Positions 1 to 6,351 are shown, numbered from the stretch's first letter. The stretch is 9,456 bases of DNA from Clostridiaceae bacterium (GCA_016292575.1 JAEDIH010000071.1:1-9456), one strand, 5' to 3'. Numbers and translations are program-made. The notes: a model not told the origin generated them from the sequence alone.

Positions 1-2
1 AC

Positions 3-182
3 TGCGATGATAACCGCGACATGACGTGCGACAACTGCGGCAGAGCCTTTTCAACGCCCGAAAACTGCCGCTGCGCCTGCCATCGGTTCGGTCTGACAAA
101 GATAGTGTACAAAATTGCACGCGTTTTTTGGAAGATAATGGGAATTAACCGCGTATGCATCTGCGGAGAGGAACATTATTAA
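3..182 (+). CDS. C-terminal tail of a Cys-rich, probably secreted protein (5' end outside window)
   Basis: An open frame runs in from the left edge and stops at TAA 180-182, leaving 59 residues. The tail is dense in cysteines: a CDNCG ribbon-like motif near residues 9-13, then a C-x-C-x-C-H cluster near residues 22-27, a hydrophobic/basic stretch of about 20 residues (IVYKIARVFWKIMGI), and a closing C-x-CG-x-x-HY. From memory, similar endings (Cys cluster, amphipathic F/W/K helix, then CxCGxxHY as the final residues) occur at the C-termini of large surface or secreted proteins of Clostridia. The role of that ending is not known to me; metal binding, surface retention or membrane association are all possible. 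The main body lies outside the window, so the product cannot be named. Confidence 0.6.
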   Translation, partial: CDDNRDMTCDNCGRAFSTPENCRCACHRFGLTKIVYKIARVFWKIMGINRVCICGEEHY

Positions 183-186
183 CCTC

Positions 187-221
187 TTAGATAATAGATA
201 TTAGACATTAGATATTAGATG
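187..221. repeat. Five-copy heptamer tandem repeat (TTAGATA-type)
   Basis: Five consecutive 7-base units start at 187: TTAGATA, ATAGATA, TTAGACA, TTAGATA, TTAGATG. Each differs from TTAGATA at no more than one position. The repeat lies 4 bases after the stop of the truncated Cys-rich gene and before the rubrerythrin terminator, so it is intergenic and AT-rich. It resembles short tandemly repeated repetitive elements; no function can be read from it. Confidence 0.8.
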
Positions 222-292
222 TTGGCTGCTGCGCGGAGTACCTGTATCAAGAAGCATTCCTTTGGGCGCGAGAGAAAATATCTAAAACCCAC

Positions 293-328
293 AAAAAAAG
301 CGGAGCTGACGCGTTTTGCGACAGCCCC
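293..328 (-). terminator. Intrinsic terminator of the rubrerythrin gene
   Basis: Read leftward, GGGGCTGTCGC (328-318) pairs with GCGTCAGCTCC (312-302) around a short AAAAC loop, with one T-T mismatch and one G-T pair. A run of seven T follows (299-293). It lies about 50 bases past the rubrerythrin stop codon. Rightward, the same hairpin is followed by CCCACATTTTTT, so it may also stop transcription coming from the truncated gene at the left edge. Confidence 0.85.
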
Positions 329-378
329 ACATTTTTTCTGTTCAAAAATTCAACATATAAAGCCCCGACAGCCGATTA

Positions 379-915
379 TCAATAATTTTCGGCCCTGACT
401 TCAAAATATGCCTGCGGATGGGCGCAAACGGGGCAGACCTCCGGCGCGCTTTTTCCAAAGTGGATATGACCGCAGTTTGAGCAGATCCACATTCTGTCGC
501 CGTCCTTTGAAAAAACAAGTCCGTCCTTAACGTTTTCAAGGAGCTTTTTGTATCTCTCCTCGTGTTCCTTTTCAATTTTGCCCACAAGCTCAAAAAGGGC
601 AGCAATTTGGTCAAAACCCTCTTTCCTTGCGTCCTCGGCAAAGTCCTTATACATTGTTGTCCACTCATAGTTTTCACCGGCAGCGGCGTCCTTGAGGTTC
701 TCCTCTGTTGATTTCACTCCACCGGTAAGAAGTTTCCACCAGATTTTTGCGTGCTCCTTTTCGTTGTTTGCAGTCTCTTCAAAAATCTTTGCAATCTGAA
801 CATAACCGTCCTTTTTTGCTTTGCTTGCATAGTAGGTATACTTGTTTCTTGCCTGACTTTCGCCGGCAAAGGCGGCGAGAAGGTTAGCTTCGGTTTTTGA
901 ACCCTTGAGTTCCAT
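379..915 (-). CDS. rbr: Rubrerythrin
   Basis: A 178-residue cytosolic non-haem iron protein that reduces hydrogen peroxide with electrons from rubredoxin-type donors, used by anaerobes against oxidative stress. The N-terminal ferritin-like four-helix domain (about 1-135) shows candidate di-iron ligands in E19, the E52-K-E-H55 motif, E94, and the E115-K-E-H118 motif. The C-terminal rubredoxin-like domain (about 140-178) has the iron-binding pairs C145-S-N-C148 and C161-P-V-C164. Length and domain order are those of classical rubrerythrin. The ATG at 915 is supported by an AGGAGG ribosome binding site about 8 bases upstream. The gene is monocistronic, with its own terminator, and divergent from the hydrolase operon. 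A dyad lies in its leader. PerR control is common for such genes in Clostridia, but I could not place a convincing PerR box. Confidence 0.97.
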   Translation of the reverse strand: MELKGSKTEANLLAAFAGESQARNKYTYYASKAKKDGYVQIAKIFEETANNEKEHAKIWWKLLTGGVKSTEENLKDAAAGENYEWTTMYKDFAEDARKEGFDQIAALFELVGKIEKEHEERYKKLLENVKDGLVFSKDGDRMWICSNCGHIHFGKSAPEVCPVCAHPQAYFEVRAENY

Positions 916-934
916 GGTTATTCCTCCTAAATTC

Positions 935-948
935 GGTTCTTGAGAACC
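935..948 (-). promoter_or_regulatory. Small perfect dyad in the rubrerythrin leader
   Basis: GGTTCT and AGAACC are perfect complements separated by only two bases (TG). The dyad sits between the likely -10 box (983-988) and the ribosome binding site of rbr. The two-base loop makes it a better DNA-binding dyad than an RNA hairpin, though a 5-bp stem with a TTGA loop is also possible. It could be an operator. No known consensus was matched. Confidence 0.4.
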
Positions 949-982
949 TTTTTCAAAAATAATGTTAGCACATGCTTGTTTA

Positions 983-988
983 ATTATA
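983..988 (-). promoter_or_regulatory. Probable -10 box of the rubrerythrin promoter
   Basis: Read leftward the bases are a perfect TATAAT, giving a leader of about 60 nt before the rbr ATG. At 16-18 bases spacing there is only an AT-rich stretch with no good TTGACA match, so the -35 is weak or an activator is used. Confidence 0.5.
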
Positions 989-1074
989 CCTTAAAACCTC
1001 TTTGATTTATTTCCGAAAACAAAAATATCACACAGTCAAACTCCTGATTTTTTTAAAATATATTCCCCTGTGTG

Positions 1075-1103
1075 TGGAAATATTATTTTAATTGTGCTAT
1101 AAT
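1075..1103 (+). promoter_or_regulatory. Promoter of the hydrolase-Mur ligase-Ddl operon
   Basis: TGGAAA (1075-1080, 4 of 6 matches to TTGACA) lies 17 bases before TATAAT (1098-1103). The -10 is extended by TGC directly upstream. Transcription would begin near 1110 and give a leader of roughly 115 nt before the GTG start at 1223. The 307-base stretch 916-1222 has no gene; it contains the two divergent promoters, the dyad at 935-948 and this structured leader. Confidence 0.7.
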
Positions 1104-1131
1104 TACCAAAACTATGCGTAATTATTAGTAT

Positions 1132-1175
1132 CCGCTGATTGCCGGAACGGCGCAATGTCAGCGGTCAGGGTGACC
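1132..1175 (+). promoter_or_regulatory. Structured 5' leader with two overlapping hairpins
   Basis: CCGCTGA (1132-1138) pairs perfectly with TCAGCGG (1158-1164). Inside it TTGCCG and CGGCGCAA continue the stem around a GAA loop with a small bulge. The next hairpin, GGTCA GGG TGACC (1163-1175), shares the GG at 1163-1164, so the two stems partly compete. There is no T-run, so this is not an ordinary terminator. It sits in the leader of the cell-wall operon and could be a regulatory RNA element. It does not match any riboswitch class I can recognise. Confidence 0.5.
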
Positions 1176-1222
1176 AATATTATCCGTACCCGTTTAACCC
1201 ATAAAACAGGGAGGCATTTTTT

Positions 1223-1987
1223 GTGAGAAAAACCGTTTGCGGTCTTGATATCAACTATATCTGCAAGGGCGAGGGCGAAACCGTCCTTGTTCTCCACGGC
1301 TGGGGCTCAAACATCGGCGTACATTCGCAGATGATTGACCTGCTTGCGCAAAAATACCGCGTCATTGCGCCCGATATGCCCGGCTTCGGCGAAAGCGAGG
1401 AGCCTGACGAGCCGTGGTGCGTTGACAGCTATGTTGACTTTATCCTTGAATTTTTAAAGGACTTCAATATTTCAAAGCTTATTCTGCTCGGTCATTCCTT
1501 CGGCGGAAGAGTCATTATCAAGCTTTGTTCAAGAGCTTTGCCTTTTGAGGTCACCAAGGTTATCCTTGTTGACGCCGCCGGGGTGAAGCCGGACGTTTCG
1601 CCCGAGCAGAAGTTCAAGCAGGCCGTCTATCACAAAACAAAGTGGATTTTTTCAACTCCGCTTGTAAAAAAGCTTTGCCCCGATTTGCTTGACAACCTGA
1701 GGAAAAGGAACGGCTCCGCCGATTACAACGCCGCCTCCGAAGTGATGAAAAAAACGCTCGTCAACGTTGTTAACGAGGATTTGACCGATCTTATGCCGAA
1801 CGTGAAGTGTCCCGCGCTGCTCATCTGGGGCAGACTTGACACCGCAACTCCGCTTTCCGACGGTCAGACGATGGAAAGGCTCATGCCCGAGGGCGCGCTT
1901 GTTGTTCTTGAAAACGCGGGGCATTTTTCTTTCCTTGACCAGAGCGCGCAGTTTTTGCGCATTCTCGCCTCATTCATGAACATATAA
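1223..1987 (+). CDS. Alpha/beta hydrolase
   Basis: A 254-residue single-domain alpha/beta-fold hydrolase with a full catalytic triad: nucleophile S92 in the elbow GHSFGG (90-95), D206 in GRLDTATP, and H234 in NAGHFSFLD. The oxyanion-hole motif HGWGSN (25-30) and the DMPGFGES loop (51-58) are also present. A cap region of about 60 residues (125-190) between strands would set the substrate. There is no signal peptide, so it is cytosolic. The GTG start is chosen because AGGGAGG (1208-1214) lies 8 bases upstream and the fold begins at once. It is first in an operon with a Mur ligase (48-base gap) and a D-Ala ligase, which suggests a role around cell-wall precursors. The substrate cannot be deduced; an esterase or a proline-iminopeptidase-like enzyme is possible. 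Confidence 0.9.
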   Translation: MRKTVCGLDINYICKGEGETVLVLHGWGSNIGVHSQMIDLLAQKYRVIAPDMPGFGESEEPDEPWCVDSYVDFILEFLKDFNISKLILLGHSFGGRVIIKLCSRALPFEVTKVILVDAAGVKPDVSPEQKFKQAVYHKTKWIFSTPLVKKLCPDLLDNLRKRNGSADYNAASEVMKKTLVNVVNEDLTDLMPNVKCPALLIWGRLDTATPLSDGQTMERLMPEGALVVLENAGHFSFLDQSAQFLRILASFMNI

Positions 1988-2035
1988 GCACGTCGGTTGC
2001 TTTGCTATTACGGAAATACGAAAGGAATTTTTTCA

Positions 2036-3607
2036 ATGACACCTATCCTGTTTTTATCGTGCGTTGCCGCGTTCCTCATTCCGACGGGGCTTGCACTCAT
2101 TGATTCAATGCACTTTTTCCAGCTCAACTCATACCGCTTTTCCACCCATCTGAAGTGGATTACGGAAAACTTCCACAAGTATCTTTCCCATTATCTTTTT
2201 TCAGTCATACTGCTGATTGTTTCGCTTTTTTCATACAGAGTTGACGTGAAAATGGGCGTTACGGCGCTTTTGTTCCTTGTTGCCGCCGTTGCCGAACGAC
2301 CGAAAAAGGCCAAAAAGCCGCTGGTTTATACTCCGCGCGTCAAGCGTATGCTTGTTACTCTCGGACTTTTGTTCGTGGCAATAATCGCCGGCTCGGCAAT
2401 TCCGCTTTTCGGGGCGAACCATGGCAGCGTTGCGGTGTTCATCGTTGTGTGCATATATGCGCTTGCACCGTTCTGGGTGCTTGTTGCAAACCTTATCAAC
2501 ATTCCTGTTGAAAAGCTTGTCAACCGTTATTACACCAACGACGCAAAGCGTATTCTTGCCGCCTGTCCCGACCTTAAAATCATCGGCATTACGGGCAGCT
2601 ACGGAAAAACCAGCGTAAAGTATTACCTCAATACTCTGCTTCGCGCAAGATACAACGTGCTCATGACTCCGGAAAGCTACAACACCCCGATGGGCGTTGT
2701 CAAAACCGTAAGAGGCTCGCTCAGAGCCACCCATGAAATTTTCATCTGCGAAATGGGCGCAAAATGGGTCGGAGATATCAAGGAGCTGTGCAATATTGTT
2801 CATCCGCAGCACGGCGTTATAACGTCCATCGGTCCCCAGCACCTTGAATCGTTCAAAACGCTGGACGCGGTCAAGAACACAAAGTTTGAGCTTGCGGACG
2901 CTCTGCCGCAGGACGGTATGCTGTTTCTTAACAATGACGACGAAAATATCCGCGCCCACGGCTCAAAAAGACCGTTCATTTCCTACGGAATTGAAAACAA
3001 AAGCGATTACACCGCATCGGATATCTCCGTTTCCGAGCGTGGAACAACCTTTACCGTGACAGGTCCCGACGGCGAAAAGGAAAGCTTTTCCACCCGTCTC
3101 ATCGGTCGCCACAACGTTCTCAACATCACCGGAGCGATTGCCGTCTCAAACAAGTTCGGCATTCCGCTTTCCGAGCTCAAGGGTCAGGTCAGACGGCTTG
3201 AGGGCGTTCCGCACAGGCTTGAGCTGAAGAAGAAAAACGGCGTCACTCTCATTGACGACGCATACAACTCAAATCCGAGCGGAACAAAGGCCGCGCTTGA
3301 GGCTCTCAGGCTGTTTGAGGGCTATAAGATTCTTGTCACCCCCGGAATGGTCGAGCTTGGCGAAAAGCAGGAGGAGCTTAACCGTGAATTCGGCGCAAAC
3401 GCGGCAAAGGTCTGCGATTATGTTGTCCTTGTCGGCAAAAAGCAGGCTGTTCCCATTAAGGCCGGTCTGCTTGACGCAGGCTATCCGGAAAAGAAGATTT
3501 TTGTTGCCGACACCATTGAAGAGGCGCTCACCCATGTCTATGCAATCGGCAGCAACGGACAGCAGAAGATTGTTCTGCTTGAAAACGATCTGCCCGACAA
3601 CTATTGA
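2036..3607 (+). CDS. Membrane-anchored MurF-like Mur ligase
   Basis: A 523-residue Mur-ligase family protein. Residues 1-160 hold about four to five hydrophobic segments (around 2-22, 53-66, 73-86, 104-124, 130-154) separated by basic stretches. The ATPase domain follows at about 180-395, with P-loop GITGSYGKTS (184-193), EMGA (239-242), GPQHLESF (266-273) and the NTKFEL segment where Mur ligases carry a carbamylated lysine. The C-terminal domain begins with PHRLE (392-396) and has DDAYNSNPSG (407-416) and TPGMVELG. These motifs are MurF-like, that is, ATP-driven addition of D-Ala-D-Ala to a muramyl peptide, which fits the ligase gene 25 bases downstream. The oddity is that the usual N-terminal UDP-MurNAc-binding domain is not visible; membrane helices take its place. 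Start: ATG 2036 with AAAGGA at 2021-2026. An in-frame TTG at 1997 has no ribosome binding site and is less likely. Confidence 0.88.
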   Translation: MTPILFLSCVAAFLIPTGLALIDSMHFFQLNSYRFSTHLKWITENFHKYLSHYLFSVILLIVSLFSYRVDVKMGVTALLFLVAAVAERPKKAKKPLVYTPRVKRMLVTLGLLFVAIIAGSAIPLFGANHGSVAVFIVVCIYALAPFWVLVANLINIPVEKLVNRYYTNDAKRILAACPDLKIIGITGSYGKTSVKYYLNTLLRARYNVLMTPESYNTPMGVVKTVRGSLRATHEIFICEMGAKWVGDIKELCNIVHPQHGVITSIGPQHLESFKTLDAVKNTKFELADALPQDGMLFLNNDDENIRAHGSKRPFISYGIENKSDYTASDISVSERGTTFTVTGPDGEKESFSTRLIGRHNVLNITGAIAVSNKFGIPLSELKGQVRRLEGVPHRLELKKKNGVTLIDDAYNSNPSGTKAALEALRLFEGYKILVTPGMVELGEKQEELNREFGANAAKVCDYVVLVGKKQAVPIKAGLLDAGYPEKKIFVADTIEEALTHVYAIGSNGQQKIVLLENDLPDNY

Positions 3608-3632
3608 TAAAGCAGCAAGGGAGGTAGCTTGA

Positions 3633-4919
3633 ATGAAAATCAAAGTCGGCGTAATGTTCGGCGGAAAAAGCGTTGAGCATGAAATTTCAATAATTTCCGC
3701 CTTACAGGCCATCGCTTCAATAGACAGCGAAAAATATGACGTTATCCCTATATATATCACAAAGAACAATGAATTTTATGTCGGTCCCTCGGTGGGGGAG
3801 ATAGGAAGTTATGTTAACATTCCTGCCCTTATAAAGGAAAGCACGCGCGTTATCCTTGTCAAAGACGGCGGTCTTGTCAAGCTTATAAAATATCCGGCAA
3901 AACGCTTCGGCTCGTCCTATGTTGATTATATTGACGTTGCCTTTCCCATTGTTCACGGAACGAACGTTGAGGACGGAACGCTGCAGGGCTTCCTTTCAAT
4001 GCTTGACATTCCCTATGTCGGCTGCGACGTGGTTTCATCCGCTGTCGGCATGGATAAATACGTTATGAAAACCGTGCTCAAGGACAACGGTATTCCGGTT
4101 CTGGACTGCCTTTGCTTCAATGCAAAGGAATATGACAGGAGCAATGAGGACGTTGTCAGCGCGATTGAAAAGCGAATAGGCTATCCCGTTATAGTAAAGC
4201 CCGTTAACTTAGGCTCTTCCATCGGTATTTCCAAGGCGGACGACCGCGAAAAGCTTTTTGATTCGCTCGATATGGCATTCTGCTATGCGGACAAGGTGCT
4301 TGTTGAGCGCGCGGTGCAGAACCTCAAGGAGATCAACTGCTCCGTCTGCGGCGATTATGAAAACGCAGAACCGTCCGAATGTGAGGAGCCTGTCAACAGT
4401 GACGAAATTCTCTCGTTCAGCGATAAATACTTAAGCTCCGGCAATTCCGGCGGCGCAAAGGGCGGAAAGCTCGGCGCAAAAAGCGGCGGAAAGCTCGCCG
4501 GCGCAAAAACGGGCGGCAGCAAAAGCGGCATGGCCTCGCTCAAAAGGAAAATTCCGGCGGACATTACGCCCGAGCAGAAAAAGCAGATTCAAAAATATGC
4601 CGTTGACGCTTTCAAGTGTCTCGGCTGCAGCGGCGTTTCAAGGATAGATTTCATGATGGACACAAAATCGGGTGAAATTTTCCTCAATGAAATAAACACC
4701 ATTCCCGGTTCGCTTTCATTCTATCTTTGGGAGCCGGTCGGCGTTCCTTATACAAAGCTGCTTGATAAAATGATTTCCCTTGCCCTCAAGCGTGAGCGCG
4801 AGCAGGAGGGCATCACCTATGCGTTTGAATCAAACGTGCTTGAAAACATCACGCTCGGCGGCGGCGCAAAGGGTGCAAAGGGCGGAAAGCTCGGCGGCGC
4901 AAAAAGCGGAAAATTCTGA
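3633..4919 (+). CDS. ddl: D-alanine--D-alanine ligase family protein with Gly/Ala/Lys-rich insert and tail
   Basis: A 428-residue ATP-grasp ligase expected to join two D-alanines for peptidoglycan in the cytosol. Motifs: FGGKSVEHEIS (9-19, with E15 in the position of the conserved N-terminal Glu), PIVHGTNVEDGTLQG (105-119), the ATP loop KPVNLGSSIGISK (189-201), VERAVQNLKEINCSV (224-238), RIDFM (337-341) and NEINTIPGSLSFYLW (352-366). Family members are usually about 310-390 residues. This one is longer because of a Gly/Ala/Lys-rich stretch (271-299) in the omega-loop region after DKYL and a second such stretch at the C-terminus (408-428). The loop tyrosine typical of E. coli-type D-Ala-specific enzymes is not evident, so the acceptor (D-Ala, D-Ser or D-Lac) is uncertain. 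ATG 3633 has AAGGGAGGT (3617-3625) upstream. It is the last gene of the operon. Confidence 0.92.
   Translation: MKIKVGVMFGGKSVEHEISIISALQAIASIDSEKYDVIPIYITKNNEFYVGPSVGEIGSYVNIPALIKESTRVILVKDGGLVKLIKYPAKRFGSSYVDYIDVAFPIVHGTNVEDGTLQGFLSMLDIPYVGCDVVSSAVGMDKYVMKTVLKDNGIPVLDCLCFNAKEYDRSNEDVVSAIEKRIGYPVIVKPVNLGSSIGISKADDREKLFDSLDMAFCYADKVLVERAVQNLKEINCSVCGDYENAEPSECEEPVNSDEILSFSDKYLSSGNSGGAKGGKLGAKSGGKLAGAKTGGSKSGMASLKRKIPADITPEQKKQIQKYAVDAFKCLGCSGVSRIDFMMDTKSGEIFLNEINTIPGSLSFYLWEPVGVPYTKLLDKMISLALKREREQEGITYAFESNVLENITLGGGAKGAKGGKLGGAKSGKF
4455..4486 (+). repeat. Coding repeat, copy A (Ddl omega-loop region)
   Basis: These 32 bases, beginning GCAAAGGGCGGAAAGCTC, recur in the same reading frame at 4875-4909 with no base change; the only difference is a 3-base (one codon) indel. 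The sub-unit GGCGGAAAGCTC is found a third time at 4485-4496. The encoded unit is AKGGKLGAKSG. Confidence 0.9.
4875..4909 (+). repeat. Coding repeat, copy B (Ddl C-terminal tail)
   Basis: These 35 bases encode AKGGKLGGAKSG just before the ddl stop codon and match copy A apart from one extra codon. The upstream bases 4858-4874 add further GGGAKG units. Copy B lies outside the ATP-grasp fold, after the last conserved helix. Confidence 0.9.
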
Positions 4920-5011
4920 TTTCCGGGCTCTGAACGGCGTCAGACAAAACTTAAGGAACCTCTGAATATAAAAAATTTTCAACGCCTCCCTTTCAGGAGG
5001 GAGCAGAACAG

Positions 5012-5052
5012 CGCAAGCGTACCGAGGAATTTTTTCGGTGCTTGCGTTTTTT
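5012..5052 (+). terminator. Terminator of the hydrolase-Mur ligase-Ddl operon
   Basis: CGCAAGC (5012-5018) pairs with GCTTGCG (5040-5046) and ACCGA (5021-5025) with TCGGT (5035-5039), leaving a two-base GT bulge and a small AT-rich loop. Six T follow at 5047-5052. Between the ddl stop and this hairpin there is also a weak CTCCC/GGGAG hairpin (4986-5003) without a T-run. No gene is seen in 4920-5123. Confidence 0.88.
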
Positions 5053-5070
5053 CGAAGTATCTGCTATAAT
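5042..5070 (+). promoter_or_regulatory. Promoter of the metallophosphoesterase gene
   Basis: TATAAT (5065-5070) is extended by TGC directly upstream. A weak -35 (TTGCGT, 5042-5047) lies 17 bases before it, overlapping the terminator of the preceding operon. The leader includes a CCACT/AGTGG hairpin (5090-5094 with 5101-5105) that ends just before the AAAGGAG ribosome binding site (5107-5113). Confidence 0.7.
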
Positions 5071-5123
5071 GGTAACATCAAATTAGCGGCCACTAACAGC
5101 AGTGGGAAAGGAGAAATATTAAT

Positions 5124-6287
5124 ATGAAAAAAGTTCTCAGCATTGCACTTTCGATTCTGATGATTTTTGCGCTTTGCTCCGTGGCATTTGCGGCCGGTAC
5201 ACCGGACAAGCTCAGCTTTAACGAGGACGGAACCTTCAAAATTCTTCAGATCAACGACACACAGGACATTGACAAAATGAACAAAAAGACTGCTGCTTTC
5301 CTCAAGGCGGGCATCGCACAGGAGCAGCCCGACCTCATTGTTGTTCCCGGCGATATGCTTTCGGATATGTTCATCGGCGCAACGCCCAAGAGGATAAAAA
5401 AGGCTCTCACCGCTCTCGGAACAATCTTCAACGATGCAAAGGTTCCCTTTGCCGTAACCTTCGGCAACCACGACCATGACCTTGAAGAGAAAGTTTCCAC
5501 CAAGGAAATGATGGACGTTTTCAAGCAGTTTGAATACTGCGTTACGCAGGCAGGCACAACGGAAAACGACCCCGGCACATATTCCGTTCCCGTTTACTCC
5601 TCAAAGGACAGCAGCAAAATGGCGCTTAACGTATACCTTATGGATACCAACAACAAGAACGGAACCGTCACGGGCTACAGCGGCGTATATCCCGAGCAGG
5701 TTGAATGGTACAAGCAGAAGAGCGACGAGCTTAAGGCTGCCAACGGCGGCGAGGTTGTTCCCTCGCTCCTGTTCCAGCATGTGCCCGTTAAGGAAATTTA
5801 CCGGTTTGTTGACCGCGTAACCTACAAAGAAGCGGAAAACGCCTGCTTCAATATTGACGACCGCAAGTGGTATTCGCTCAACGAAAGCTCCGGCCTTATC
5901 GGAGACGACAATGTTATGGGCGAGGCTCCCTGCTCCGAGCCGCTGAGCCACACCACCGGTCAGTATGAAGCCTGGCTTGAAAAGGGCGACATCATCGGCG
6001 CGTTCTTTGCCCATGACCATGTCAACAACTTCATGGGCAGAACCGAGGACGGTATCATTCTCGGCTATAACGGCGGAACAGGCTTCCGTGCATACGGCAG
6101 AGGCGACCACAGATCCATGCGCGTTTTCAACCTCAACGAAAACGACATTGAAAACTATGAAACTCACTCAATCTATTACAGCGATGTTGTCGGCGAAAGC
6201 TTCAGCTATTACGTCTCCGACTTCATGACTCCGGCAATTTTCGGCGACATCTTCCGCGCATTTCTCAAAATGTTCTTTGTTATCTGA
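5124..6287 (+). CDS. Secreted calcineurin-like metallophosphoesterase
   Basis: A 387-residue exported protein. Residues 1-23 form a signal peptide: MKK, a hydrophobic core, and AFA as the likely cleavage motif. The mature part is a calcineurin-like metallophosphoesterase with di-metal motifs in order: QINDTQD (42-48, in place of D-x-H), PGDM (75-78), GNHDHD (114-119), FQHVP (217-221) and AHDHVNNF (296-303, the G-H-x-H equivalent). It should hydrolyse a phosphate mono- or diester outside the membrane; the substrate is unknown. The layout resembles bacterial relatives of purple-acid-phosphatase-like proteins. The C-terminus is strongly hydrophobic (about 368-387, ending MFFVI), which might help membrane association. 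ATG 5124 has a good ribosome binding site. It is a single-gene unit with its own promoter and terminator. Confidence 0.93.
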   Translation: MKKVLSIALSILMIFALCSVAFAAGTPDKLSFNEDGTFKILQINDTQDIDKMNKKTAAFLKAGIAQEQPDLIVVPGDMLSDMFIGATPKRIKKALTALGTIFNDAKVPFAVTFGNHDHDLEEKVSTKEMMDVFKQFEYCVTQAGTTENDPGTYSVPVYSSKDSSKMALNVYLMDTNNKNGTVTGYSGVYPEQVEWYKQKSDELKAANGGEVVPSLLFQHVPVKEIYRFVDRVTYKEAENACFNIDDRKWYSLNESSGLIGDDNVMGEAPCSEPLSHTTGQYEAWLEKGDIIGAFFAHDHVNNFMGRTEDGIILGYNGGTGFRAYGRGDHRSMRVFNLNENDIENYETHSIYYSDVVGESFSYYVSDFMTPAIFGDIFRAFLKMFFVI

Positions 6288-6310
6288 AGCAACGCTGAAA
6301 AATAAAAAAC

Positions 6311-6351
6311 AAAGGCTCCCGGCTGTCTGCAAAAGCGGCCGGGAGCTTTTT
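6311..6351. terminator. Terminator after the metallophosphoesterase, possibly bidirectional
   Basis: GCTCCCGGC (6315-6323) pairs perfectly with GCCGGGAGC (6338-6346), followed rightward by TTTTT (6347-6351). Leftward the hairpin is followed by CTTTGTTTTTTATTTTT, so it could also act on leftward transcripts. Confidence 0.9.

Noticed and set aside
1165..1175. T-box-like AGGGTG in the operon leader
   Set aside because: Only six bases match; the full T-box sequence, specifier stem and terminator/antiterminator pair are absent.
1997..2035. TTG start for the Mur ligase adding 13 residues
   Set aside because: No ribosome binding site precedes 1997, while ATG 2036 has AAAGGA at the right distance and begins directly with the first membrane helix.
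2231..2959. Leftward frame of 242 codons inside the Mur ligase gene
   Set aside because: It lies opposite well-conserved Mur ligase motifs and its translation resembles no family; it is a GC-codon shadow.
4986..5003. CTCCC/GGGAG hairpin after ddl as a terminator
   Set aside because: There is no T-run; the T-tailed hairpin at 5012-5052 is the better terminator.
5601..6167. Leftward frame of 188 codons inside the metallophosphoesterase gene
   Set aside because: It is antisense to conserved catalytic motifs and has no promoter or ribosome binding site.
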